The notes below the pieces were generated by a model. It ran no database searches. It saw nothing but the letters and a program-made list of their open reading frames with translations, and was not told where the DNA came from. Of a stretch of DNA of 64,000 nt, positions 44,022-55,214 are shown in pieces. The position numbers were made by a program, and so were the translations under genes. The stretch covers positions 1 to 64,000 of the forward strand of contig JAKLMB010000036.1 in the NCBI GenBank assembly GCA_022813625.1. The letters are read 5' to 3'. Numbering within the stretch: the stretch's first letter is position 1; each line of letters starts with the position of its first letter. The stretch comes from Aaosphaeria pasadenensis. Taxonomy: Eukaryota; Ascomycota; Dothideomycetes; Pleosporales.

Positions 44022-45810
44022 ATGGGGTTTCTCGGAGTTTTAGAAGACAAACATCTCCAACATGTTCCTGCCACCGTGATTCTAAGCGAGGAACAATCGC
44101 GGCCGACCGAGGCGACTGCTGGTCTGAAACGCGGCACTGGAAAGGATGCAGACATTATTTTGATACCGCAGCCGTAAGTTTACCACACCATCTTTAGATT
44201 GCATCATACCAACGTTCTTTCGCAGCTCCGAAGACCCCAACGACCCATTGAACTGGCCATGGCAAAAGAAATGGACCATCATGTTTATCATAGCCTTTGG
44301 CTCAACCCTTTACGCAGCAGTCCTCGCTCCGCTTCTCTCTCCAGCACTCGTCGTGATCGCAATGGATTTCAAGGTCCAAGTGGCAGACATTACCGTCATT
44401 TCAGGCTACATGCTACTGGTAACTGCTGCCTCTGGACCCATCATATCTGCACTATCCCGAAAATACGGGAAGAGATTCATGCTCATTCTCTCATCACTCT
44501 TTGGACTTGTTGGAACCATCGTTGGTAGCGCGGTCTACAGTTATGATGGGCTTCTCGCAGCGCGTATAATTCAGGGTGGCTCAATGTAGGGCTCATACTC
44601 CAAGAAAGACATCAGGTCATCAGAATTAACATGAAGCAGCTCCGCTTTCGAATCACTCGTTGTCTCTATGATTGGCGATCTATTCTTTGTTCACCAACGT
44701 GGGCTGTGGATGACTCTCATCCAGTTCATCTTGGGTGCAGCTTCGAATTTCTCTGCTATCATCGTTGGGCCTATCGCTACAAACCTCGGTTGGCGCTATC
44801 TTTTCCATATCCTCATCGCCTTTGCCGCACTTGAAGTTTTCCTCTTGTTCTTCTTTGTACCCGAGACAGCCTACAATCGCGACCATCGTTATGACATCGA
44901 CGAACTAGCTGAGGACAACCTCCAGGAGCTTGCTGCCGCAGAAAAGCGGCATACGCAACCCTCATCGATCCAAAAGGACACTGGCAGTGACGAGGTTGTG
45001 AGAATGGAGACAGCGGTATCCGCCAACCCAACCTACGGCCCAAAGAAAACTTTCGCACAGGAGCTTGCACTTTTCTCGGGCACATATAGCGATGACAATC
45101 TTCTTCAGCTAATGATTGCTCCGTTCGCCGTCTGCCTAAACCTGGCGGTGCTCTGGATGGTGATTGTCACCGGTGGCCTGACAGCCTTCTTCGTCGCTCA
45201 ATCCTACGATATGGCACAAATCTTCATGTTCCCACCATATAATCTCTCTGCAGCAGGGGTTGGATACCTATCCCTCGGGCCCTTCCTCGGCGGCCTTCTG
45301 GGTTCCATTGTACTTGGTGCCACGCTCGATCCGATCATCAAATGGTGCGCAAAACACAACGGCGGCATCTATGAGCCTGAATACCGTCTCCTGGGTATGA
45401 TTCCTTCCCTTCTCACCGGTGTCGGCCTCTTCGCCTTCGGTTACATGTGCGAAAACCATTTCTCCTACTACGCAACGGCCACCATGCACGGAATGGACTT
45501 GTTCGGCATTGTCTGCGCCGCCATCTCTGCTTCTGCATATGTTATCGACGCATACCGCGACATGTCTTCTGAGATTTTCATCATGAACATGCTGTTTAAG
45601 AACCTCCTCTTCTATGGATTCAGCTACTTTGTGAATGATTGGACGGCTGAGGCTGGCCCCGCTGTAGTGTTTTACACGTTTGGTGGTATCGCTTTTGCCA
45701 TGATCTGCACAACTCCCTTCTTCTTCTTTTGGGGCAAAAGGTACAGGAGCTTCTGGCATAGACATAATATGCTGGAGAAATGGGGAATCAGGACTCATGC
45801 GGAAATGTAA
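44022..45810 (+). CDS. MFS transporter (DHA1/HOL1-like)
   Basis: Three exons (44022-44173, 44226-44585, 44640-45810) give 560 residues. A hydrophilic N-terminus ends in DPNDPLNWPWQKKW, the hallmark of the DHA1 group that includes HOL1-type proteins. Twelve membrane spans can be traced, with motif-A-like sequence at SRKYGKRF and a long charged cytoplasmic loop between spans 6 and 7 (RHTQPSSIQKDTGSDE). Members export drugs and metabolites or import polyamines and cations. Introns are 52 and 54 nt with clean phases. It sits between the luciferase-like gene and a P450, all on one strand. Confidence 0.9.
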
Positions 45811-46513
45811 TTTGGAAAGATTGTTCAGCTACGATGGTTCCAAGTCGCGCTCACGCCTTCTGAGAGCCTCTGCGATAACTTATATGAAGACAGCTTTACT
45901 TATGCGCAGTAATTTGTAGGCAGATTAATCTATTCATATCTTCAAGAAGAGTACTTAGACCTTAGCACACTAGGGCACGAGAAAGGGTGGCTTACATCTA
46001 CCTGGTCTAATCCACTTGATGAAGAGATACAGCCACGCTGTTCTACATTAGGACCTCCGCCTTCTCAAACAAGGCAACGTCTCAATTGACGTTTACGATA
46101 GTATGACGAAGACATGGTAAAGGACCAATCATTGAGGTTCGAATTCCTCCTTGCAATGAAGAGTAACAATTCGGTCTTCGGTATTCACGCGGGGTTGCCG
46201 TCGCACTCGCGACCATGTCCCATCTAGGCCTAGCGCTCTAGCCATCGAACTGGCATCTTCATCCCCTCATGTTGGGCGATCACCACTCAGGGCAGCCAAA
46301 CAGCGATCGGACGATATACGTGCCGAGGCAGCAGGAATTGCACATGAATTAGGCACTCGTAACTGCGAAGACATATAAGCACTAATGGAATCTTGATGCC
46401 AATGTTTCGCGCGCTCGATAGTTCGACAGCTTTGTAACCTGTACTCGAGCGAGAATATTGGTGAGAGGATCGAACGGCATCAAGTACAACTTATTATTTT
46501 ATCGGCAAAGAAG
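45811..46513. other. Intergenic region upstream of P450 gene
   Basis: About 700 bp. A tRNA T-arm-like sequence (GGTTCGAATTCC near 46137) is present, but no full tRNA folds around it. No gene seen. Confidence 0.4.
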
Positions 46514-48191
46514 ATGGGTACTCCAATAGTTAACATCACTTTCTTATCCCTCCTCGAGGCATTGCTTTCCTTCAGACTTGCTCCTGATATTTTGCCGGTG
46601 AAGACGTTCACACGGGCCTTACTCACCTTTAGTCTCGTCAATTACTCCATCTATTTCATCTACCGCGTATTCATATATCCATTCTTCCTGTCGCCATTAC
46701 GACATCTCCCTTCTCCTCCCAATGGCGGGCTACCGATCTTTGGCCACGGCTTTGCGATGCTCAAGTGGCCGCCAGGCTCACCGCATCTGAGAATGATCAA
46801 GGAAACAGAAAATGACGGGATCGTTCTTGTGCGCAGCTTCTTCAATGCCGAACGTCTCATACTGTCGAAACCAGCCGCAATAGCAGAAGTTCTGGTTGCC
46901 AAAAGCTACGAGTTTGAGAAACCTCCATGGATTAGAGCGTTCTTACGAAAGTTCCTGGGCGATGGCTTGTTGGTGACTGAGGGCGACGAACATAAGCACC
47001 AGCGAAAGCAGATTATGCCTGCTTTCAGCTTTCGCCATATCAAAGAGTTGTATCCGGTGTTCTGGTCAAAGTCGATCCAATTATGCCAGGTGATCAAGTC
47101 GGAGCTGGGAGATTCCAACAACAAAGTACTGGAGTTCAATCATTTTACAACACAGGTTACACTTGATATAATCGGACTTGCAGGCCTGGGACGAGATATC
47201 GGGTCGCTTAGGAACGCGGATGATGAGCTTATCGAACTTTATGAAGAGATTCTAGAGCCGACACCCGAGAAAGGAGCATACTTCGTCTGCCATCTCTTGT
47301 TCCCGTCCAAGCTCATTGCGTGGCTACCGTGGAAACTAAACGAGCGCGTTAGGATCACCACTTCGAAACTGAAGCAGATATGCATAGATTTCGTCAGGGA
47401 CAAAAGGGCCAGGATGAAGGTGGAGGACAAGTCACACTTGGACATCCTGTCTATCATGATCCGTTCGAATGACTTCTCGGATGAGGGCATCGTTGACCAG
47501 CTTTTGACTTTTCTCGCTGCGGGGTGAGTACACTTGTAGCTTCGTCCTCTGGCGCAACTGACATTCGAACAGCCATGAAACGACCTCATCCGCATTGACC
47601 TGGACGGCGTATCTTCTTGCGACCCAGCCAGACGTACAGCGCCGGCTTCGCACAGAGATTCACGATGCCATCCAAGACCCTGAGACCCTTTCCAGTCCTG
47701 ACGTCGATATTGCAAATTTGCTCGAATCTCTCCCATTCCTCAACGCAGTCTGCAACGAAACCCTTCGTCTATACCCCACAATCCCCGTATCCGCCCGCCA
47801 CTCCACGCGAGATACATCAATTTGCGGTCAATTCGTCCCCAAAAATACCGACATCCTCATCATACCCTGGGCGACCAACCGCGATCCCTCAATCTGGGGC
47901 GACGACGCAGAATCTTTCAGACCCGAACGGTGGCTCGATCCCACGACTGGAAAGGCAAACTACGTCGGTGGCGTCGATAGCAATTATTCGTTCTTGACCT
48001 TCTTCCACGGCCCAAGGAGTTGCATTGGGCAAGGGTTTGCGAGGGCGGAGTTGAGATCGTTGGTGGCGGCTTTCGTGGGAAGCTTTGAGATGGAAATGGC
48101 GAATCCAAATGCGATTGTAATGCCGGGTGGTGCGGTCACTATCAAGCCTAGGGATGGGTTGCGTTTGAAGTTGAGGCCTCTTGACTGGTGA
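46514..48191 (+). CDS. Cytochrome P450 monooxygenase (CYP3/CYP4-like clan)
   Basis: Two exons (46514-47523 and 47573-48191) give 542 residues. An N-terminal membrane anchor spans about residues 33-60, followed by the Pro-rich hinge (LRHLPSPPNGGLPIFG). The I-helix oxygen-binding motif AGHETT is cut by the 49-nt intron and restored exactly by splicing. The ExxR motif is ETLR, the PERW loop is FRPERW, and the heme-binding loop is FFHGPRSCIG with the Cys ligand. It is a microsomal class II P450 that needs an electron-donating reductase. Substrate unknown. Being downstream of the luciferase-like and MFS genes on the same strand suggests a shared pathway. Confidence 0.92.
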
Positions 48192-49768
48192 TCTTTGGGT
48201 TTCAAAGAAGTCAGAACATTACCAGTTCAGCGTACTGTTCTTTAAGGTTGAAGGCACATATAGTGATATTTGGGAGCCGATGAAATAGCGGAAGATGCTC
48301 AGAGTCATAAATACAAGAGCATACCCATGGACAATGCAATTTACTCTGCACAGTGTCAGCATTGCTATCTTTGAGACGGTTTCTTCCGTCTGAATCGAGG
48401 TCAATCCTATTCACGAATAACAATTTCCAACGTTTTTTACCCTGAGACAAGGTAGGTTTTTTTATGAGCGTCGATGAACCACACTGTACTATCGTATGGC
48501 AAGAGTGTCTTGTCTTGAAATTAAAATCGAATAGTCTGTTGGCATGCTACGCTTGAAAATATGAAGAAGAAATACGTAAAATTAGCGTTGGATAGGCTTA
48601 TGGTGTGTTTGTTCGGCCGTGGAAGTCAGCCGTGCATGTGTGTTGATGATAGTATCCCCATAAGTTGAAGATGTGAGGCGAATGGAGCAACTAGCTAACA
48701 GGATGATTTCGAAAATGGATCTCCATTCAATGCCTCTAATCTCGGAGAATACTTTAAGATGCATCGGAGGGCTGGTAACGAATACGAGGTTACAGCAATA
48801 CGAACAGTTAGTGGAGAAACGCTCTGACTTGCAACCATGCCTACAACGAGCATCGTCGATTGAACCTTGCCTGTGATGAGTACACTCTGGGTGCCATAGA
48901 ATCTTGAACTCTTCCCAGATTATGAGAAAAAGTACTGGCAAATTGAAAGAAGGCGTCTCCAATGTACTTTCAGGGTACGTACAGCACCTATTGTAAAAGC
49001 TTTTATTCACAGGAGGAGCATAGTGCACGACTTCCCAACAACCCTGCTGTACGGGAGGCCTAATGTCAACGGCCCCTAGGTGCTAGATCGAAAAACTCAT
49101 TTAGCTCACGAGTCACCCGAGGTTTTGTCGGAGCGCAACCGAAACATCTTCTAAGAGAAGCTGGATGATGGACAGAGGCAAACTTCCTGGCGTGTCTGAA
49201 TCCCAAGCCTCTGTTTGAAAGTGCAACTCACTGTTTTGGCATAGTAAAGCCCTTACATTTGGACGCCCCGAGAGCCCCTATGAGACCTCACGAGTAATGA
49301 CTTGACTAGATTTTAAAAGCATGAGTCTGTAAATTCTCACAGGGCGGTAAATGTAACTTTAATGACCATATTTTCCGTCTTTGCTCGGGATCTGGGTAGT
49401 AGTCCAGCCCGCTTGGTACTTATGGACCTACAGTGCAAAACTCCTCATAGATGATTGCCGCTTTTTGTCCCCGTCTAGAATGATTCATGTCTTTCTGCGA
49501 AAGAACGGGGACACTATTGGGCTGGCATGGGCGTGGTGGCAAGATAAAGAGCTGGAATGTTAGTTATTATTCAGATTAGATGCAGGCAACAGATTTCTGA
49601 ATGCGAAACAAAGGCCCAGTAACAAAGTGCACCTCCTATTGTAGGGGCTGGTTTCCTTCACCTGCAACAACAAACAGCGACGTGTTCCGTTCTAGGCGCA
49701 GCGTTCGATGATTATCTAGTCTAAACATCTCCAATATCAATTCCATTCTGGAAATGATCAGATGGTGG

Positions 49769-49777
49769 ATCTGATAA
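49769..49777 (+). promoter_or_regulatory. Extended GATA site (SreA-type), distal
   Basis: ATCTGATAA fits the ATCWGATAA consensus known for iron-regulatory GATA repressors such as SreA. It lies 1113 bp before the siderophore transporter start. Confidence 0.4.
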
Positions 49778-50420
49778 TTTAGCCTCGGGGACAAGTCCTA
49801 GGCGGGCGAAAGCTCTTCTGGGAATACCGCCGAGCTTACCAGCAGTTCTCTATCGTCCCATAGTGCCAAGCAAAAAAAGTGTCTTGGTGGAGAAAGTTTC
49901 AACACATTTCCGCGTAAGTCTTACGTAGCATGTGGTTCTCTGAAAATGTTAAGCGGAAAAGTAGAGATAACTTTTGTTTAGCAATCGACTTAAAACGCTG
50001 AGAGAAAAAATTCTGGATTATGAGTCAAGATTGTCAGAACGACCAATCCCTACACCCTTTGTTACCTTGAATGCGCGACTGGAGAGAGCATCTGACTTGG
50101 ACGTTTTCCAGTTGATCTTTGCAACAACTTTGAACATCCATCCTCTATGTTTATGTCATCAATGACTGTTGGCTTATGTTGTTGCCACAGTGAATACAAG
50201 AACAAGGTGATGGTGGATGGACTTTGATGGAGGGGTATCGTTCAAGAATCTATTGTATGGTTGAGGAGCGGAACGTAGCGCGGTCCTGTTTAATGGCCAG
50301 GGCTCACAACTGCCAAGGGGGGCCCAGCTCAACTCAATGGCGCCCAGGGCTCGGGCATTGAGAGGTGGATATCTGATGGAAAAGTTGCAATTCACTAGGC
50401 AAAGATGTCCAATTGTTCTC

Positions 50421-50429
50421 ATCTGATAA
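50421..50429 (+). promoter_or_regulatory. Extended GATA site (SreA-type), middle
   Basis: A second perfect ATCTGATAA, 461 bp before the siderophore transporter start. Confidence 0.5.
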
Positions 50430-50524
50430 TCGCACTGGGGCGTTGGCGGTCCTCAACCCTGTCGCGCCACCCTTCTCGCTTCCTCATTAGCGTGTCGACT
50501 TTCAGGAACTATGCGAAGAATCTA

Positions 50525-50533
50525 ATCTGATAA
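50525..50533 (+). promoter_or_regulatory. Extended GATA site (SreA-type), proximal
   Basis: A third perfect ATCTGATAA, 357 bp before the transporter start and 104 bp from the middle site. Confidence 0.5.
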
Positions 50534-50881
50534 TCTAATGATTGGCAGGTGCCATAGCTCTACGGGCGACATCGGATTGGACACCCTGCTCGAAGTAGAT
50601 GACCGTTCGATGCGTATGTTCGGATTTTTCGATCGTCTTGGTGTGCCCTCCACCACTACTTGGACGCCTGACGAAACTCTTACCTCTTCCAGATCAGTGT
50701 TTACTCATGGCATGGTTTTAAAATGTTGATCTTGCCCATTGTGTTTATGATTTTCCCTCATTGTGCCAGTCTATCTTTCAATTCCTTTCCTTAAATTTGG
50801 GCGCCTTCCGGACAACTGGTCCTATTGTGACGCTGTACCGGACTGTCTGCTTGTTGCTTGCCGAGTTGTTCAGTTTTCACC

Positions 50882-52768
50882 ATGTCGGCCTTCCAACCTG
50901 ACGTGTTGCATCCAATCAACAATAACGTAGTTCGCCCGTCTGCAGAAATTACGGTCGAGAAAGATGCTGTACACGATATCGAGGCGAACAGCGTGGACAA
51001 GGAGCCCGAGCAACATTATCAAAATGGAATTGAGCGCGTGAGAGCTATCACTAGCATTTGGTCCAAGACAACGCTTATCACTATGTTCATTCTGTGAGTA
51101 ATCTATGCCCCGTGCTCGACAGTACGATTGCAGATTATTTATAAATTTCTCTAGGCTCTACCTCATCGATTTCGTGGACTTCCTACAGAACTCTGTCGAC
51201 TCTGCGCTTAATCCTTATGTCACGTCAGCCTTTGCCAGTCATGGCCTCCTCAACGTTGCCAGTGTCATCTCAACGGCACTTGGTGGTTGTATCCCCCTCA
51301 CGATCGCTAAGGTCATCGACATCTGGGGCCGTGTTGAGGGTTTTGCCTTCATGCTCCTTCTCAGTGTTATCGGTATAATCATGAAGGCGGTTTGCAAAAA
51401 CGTTCAGACCTACATCGCTGCTCATGTATTGTACTGGGCTGGTCACATCGGTATCCTCTACGTTGTTGATGTTATGTGCGCCGACATGACAACACTGAAG
51501 AATCGTATGATTATCTACGGTATCAACGGCACTCCCCGAATTGCTGCCACTTTTGCTGGGCCGAAAATAGCCGATCTGTATCTGAAGAATTCGACTTTCC
51601 GATGGGCATTCGGCACTTTTGCCTTTCTTCTCACTGCATCTAGCATTCCGGCCATGGCTCTCATGATATTCATGTACATCAAGGCTAAGAAGGCTGGCAC
51701 TATCAACAAGCAAAGATCGAACCGAAACATTTTCCAGTCATTTGCCTACTACTTTGTTCAGTTTGATAGTAAGTTTGGGACTCAATTGACAAAATAAAAG
51801 GTTGCTAACTTGGGATCTCAGTAATTGGAATCCTGTTGATCATGCTCGCATTCTGCCTGTTCCTGTTGCCATTTACTTTGGTGAACTACGCTCCCAATGG
51901 TTGGAAGACCGGGTACATCATTGCTATGATTGTTCTGGGCATACTCTTGTTCCCAACTTTCGTTGTCTGGGAAAGGAACTACGCACCTGTTCAGTTCTTG
52001 CCATGGAAATACCTCAAAGAGCCAACGATCGTCGGATCTTGCCTTCTCTACGGTGTTATGTTCCTCTCGACTTTCTGCTGGAACGGCTACTTCAATTCCT
52101 ATCTTCAGGTTGTTCACAGGCAAAGCGTCGTCCACTCTGGTTACATCCTCAACTCCTTCTCTCTCACTTCGTCGGTCTTTGGTCCTCTTATCGGAATGTT
52201 TATTAGCTGGAGTGGCAATTTCAAGTGGACCGCATATGCTGGTGTGCCAATCATGTTGATTGGTACCGCCCTTTTGATTCCATTCCGAGCTCCCGAAACT
52301 GCTCCCGGTGTTCTAGCGCTTACGCAGGTTCTTGTTGGTCTTGGTACGGGAATTTTCGCCATCTGCGCTCAACTCGCTGTCATGGCTCCAGTTACCCACC
52401 AAGAAATTGCGGTCGTCAACGCTATTTGGGGCCTGTTCGGTGGCTTCGGATCGTCCATTGGATTCGCCATTGCCGGTGGTCTATGGAATAACCTCATGCC
52501 CGCTCAACTCAGCCAACGTTTGCCAGAGGAAAGCAAGCACTTGGCGCGCGAAATCTTCGGTTCAATGCCTAAGCAGATGGCATACCTTGATGGAACTCTT
52601 GAGCGTGCTGCAATCGTTGACTCCTATAGCTATGTCCAGCGCAGGATGGTTATCACCGGAGCATGCTTCGTTCCTCTCTGTTTAGCATCCATCTGGATCT
52701 GGAAGAACATCAATGTGAGGAAGCTAGAGGAGGAGCAGGGCAAGCAAACCAAGGGCATGGTTTTCTGA
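50882..52768 (+). CDS. Siderophore-iron transporter (MFS, ARN/SIT family)
   Basis: Three exons (50882-51093, 51155-51768, 51822-52768) give 590 residues. A hydrophilic N-terminus is followed by fourteen expected membrane spans; LYLIDFVDFLQNSVDSALNPYVTSAF, YVVDVMCADMTTLKNRM and WERNYAPVQFLPWKYLKEPTI are typical of the ARN/SIT family. The YSYVQRRMVITG segment lies in the conserved last loop before the final span. These proteins import ferric siderophores with protons. The three upstream ATCWGATAA sites suggest repression by an SreA-like factor when iron is plentiful. Introns are 61 and 53 nt. Confidence 0.92.
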
Positions 52769-53073
52769 GCTCATTGCAATCTCTGGCCTTTGCTGAAGCA
52801 TGCATGCGCGGATAGTAAACACCACAACATAGAAAGTCGAAAGTTAGAAAGTGAAAAAGACCATGATAATTATTAATAGATACAGTCGCTCTCTATGTTG
52901 TTTCCTTCCGTGGTCTCACTTTGATTGATCTACCAAAATCAGATCAAACGTCTCTCAATGTCTATATAACCACCTTAGAAGTGAAAATAATGCTCCGAGT
53001 GACCAAACTTAAAGCCAATTATTAATGGTACAAATATCCCATACACAAAGCCCCCCAGTTCCGACCCCTACTA
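52769..53073. other. Convergent 3' region, transporter and tyrosinase
   Basis: About 305 bp, AT-rich, between facing stop codons. Nothing else is seen. Confidence 0.4.
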
Positions 53074-54391
53074 TCATTGATACACAAAACAACTGCCATG
53101 ATCAGTCATGGGCATGCCCTCCAAAGTCAGAGGCGTAAACCCAAGACCCATATCCATACGATCGTAAATAGTCGCCAAAGACGGTGGTACATCAGGCGCA
53201 TAGTCCAACGGCAGACCGAAGAAAGTGCGATTCCCATCAATTGCGTAAGTCCGCGATTCTAGATCCTGACCCTGCCAAATCGCCCAAAGCCGGTCGATCT
53301 GGGCGTGCAGAAGGTAGAAGGCAGGATCGTTTGTAGTACTGAATGGATCAGCACCTTCTTTTCCAATGAATGTGTGTGAGTTCTTGTGCCACAGCGACTC
53401 GATGTTGATACGAAGTTCATGGATGGTGGGTGATGTTACGATTTTGGTTGCGTTCGCCCACGTGAGAATGCGTTCGCTGGATTTGACATGGAAATTCCGG
53501 GACAAGCATCGAGGGTTTGCTTTGTAGCCATACTTATTGGTGAGATCGATGTTTTCCTTTGCAACAGGCCCAAGGCTAATGGTAAAATTCTGGAACGGAC
53601 CATCCTGGACACAACCTCCACCGCTACCTGCGGGCATCGCAAGGGTGAAGTTACCATTCCCGACCCCGGGAAGAATCTCATGATATGGGCCGTGGTCATT
53701 CTCTAGATAGAGGCCGTTGCCGCCCATCGATGAAGATGAGCCGTCCCATACCTTAGAGCGTAATGGGTCCTCTGAGAATCGCGCGTTGTCCCAGTATGGT
53801 AGATAGTCTTCATAGCCACATTCCTCACGGAGAGCGGTCTCGAATTGGGTAAGAAAGATGCGATGCCATGGCAGTAGGTACCCCTAAGTACACATGTCAG
53901 GATATACTATTGGTCATCAAGGTTTGTCGATGAACTCACAGATCCGTGGATAATGTTTGTTTGGTTGATGTGAATATACGTGAAGTCATCAAGGCGATTG
54001 ACTGCGCCTGGTGCAAGGCGCCTATCTGTCAGTGCAGGTTTTGATGCAAGGCAATGGACGGCTCGAATGTAGCCCAATCTAGTATCATCGTCTATCTCAT
54101 CCCTGCTTACTTGGTTAGTGGTCTTGCTCGGCAGGGTTCTATGGTGCGGTGAACCATGTAAGTGACTGACCATGATTTGCGAATACCAATCGTTTCTTCG
54201 GTGCACTTTCCTGTTGGCAGTACTGCAAGAAGATTGTCCCGATATGTCTGTTGGTATCTTTGAAATTCTTTAGGCATCGGAATGCCACCATGATTTTGAG
54301 CCGGGCAACCCTTCGGGGGAAGAGCTGCGGAGCTAACCATTTGAGATGTCAAGGCAATGCATGCCCCAACAAGTCGCGACGTAGCAACCAT
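53074..54391 (-). CDS. Secreted tyrosinase-domain copper oxidase
   Basis: Three minus-strand exons (54391-54171, 54102-53940, 53883-53074) give 397 residues. A signal peptide covers about residues 1-22. CuA ligands are His118 and His126 (YIHINQTNIIHG) and His135 (LPWHRIFL); CuB ligands are His294 and His298 (WHKNSH) and His321 in DPAFYLLHAQIDRLW. Two NFT and several other glycosylation sites are seen. It lacks the long C-terminal lid of classical melanin tyrosinases, so it belongs to the short secreted group found in many ascomycetes, which oxidise phenols outside the cell. A TATAAA on the minus strand (54569-54574) lies about 180 bp upstream. An alternative Met is at 54415. The upstream neighbour is a P450 on the same strand. 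Confidence 0.92.
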
Positions 54392-55214
54392 TTTTGCGAA
54401 AGGAAGGAATGACAAAGATTTCAGTTATAAGATAATTACAAGAATTTTGAAGTTGGGCAATAAGCTGCGGAAGGCTTCCTCGCTGCTTATATGATTCCTG
54501 AGGCAACCTCAGAATGATTGCGACTTTGTCAACTAAGTGATGGAATGTATTCGAAGGCCGAACTGGAGTTTATATTCATGGAGTATTGCAGGCACCGTGC
54601 GGCTCAAGTCAATATCAAATGCAAGGTCATAGGAAGAGACCTTTTCGCTAGACATGGCTGAGAAGCTCTAAGAGTTCTTTGGGCGAGGGGATGACCAGAA
54701 GGAGCATATAACTCGTGAAAGAATTTCTACTTCACACTACCTGGGTCTGTCGTGCAGGTATGCGGACGTCAGCTTTGCGGTATTACCCCTTTAGTCCCAG
54801 GGTGGCCTGCGTCTGTCATACTGCTTACATCTAGACGACCGACTACATTCCACCTTTCTTTGTGAAGCGACTTAACCAAGCGGCCAGGCGCATCCTCTCC
54901 TATATCTATCCCTGCAGTAATTAGTGTCATAGGAACGAGTGCACAGGCTTGTTGCCAAGTCATAAATTTAACAAACGTCAAGCTACTCGTTGTTTACCTA
55001 GTGAGGACAAGAGCGCATGTGCATCGAGACCCTGTTATAATTTTTTAGAAGCATCAGAGTGGCCGCTTTTGGACAATCAGGAATAATGCAACGCGACTTG
55101 GTAGGCAGAACATAGAATGCGATTTCTTTATACGTACTCCATAGATCAATGGAAATTTCGAGGCAACTCAGATTGAAATTACATCAAAGAAAAGAATGAA
55201 ACTACAACTAGAAA
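54392..55214. other. Intergenic region between tyrosinase promoter and P450 3' end
   Basis: About 820 bp. The tyrosinase TATA box candidate is at 54569-54574 (minus strand). No gene is seen in the rest. Confidence 0.4.
54569..54574 (-). promoter_or_regulatory. TATA box, tyrosinase (candidate)
   Basis: TATAAA on the minus strand, about 180 bp before the tyrosinase ATG, in a normal position for a fungal promoter. Confidence 0.4.

Larger units (their letters stand above)
48192..50881. other. Long gene-poor stretch before the siderophore transporter
   Basis: About 2.7 kb, the longest empty stretch in the window. Several short open frames (for example 48582-49028 minus, 49974-50165 plus) have no recognisable domain. 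Three ATCTGATAA sites at 49769, 50421 and 50525 are the only clear signals. Confidence 0.45.

Noticed and set aside
46130..46155. tRNA T-arm-like sequence GGTTCGAATTCC
   Set aside because: The stem is weak, the loop is one base too long, and no acceptor stem, D-arm or anticodon arm can be folded around it on either strand.
39304..48191. Complete bioluminescence (caffeic-acid cycle) gene cluster
   Set aside because: Only a luciferase homologue and a P450 are present; hispidin synthase, hispidin 3-hydroxylase and caffeylpyruvate hydrolase are missing from the window.
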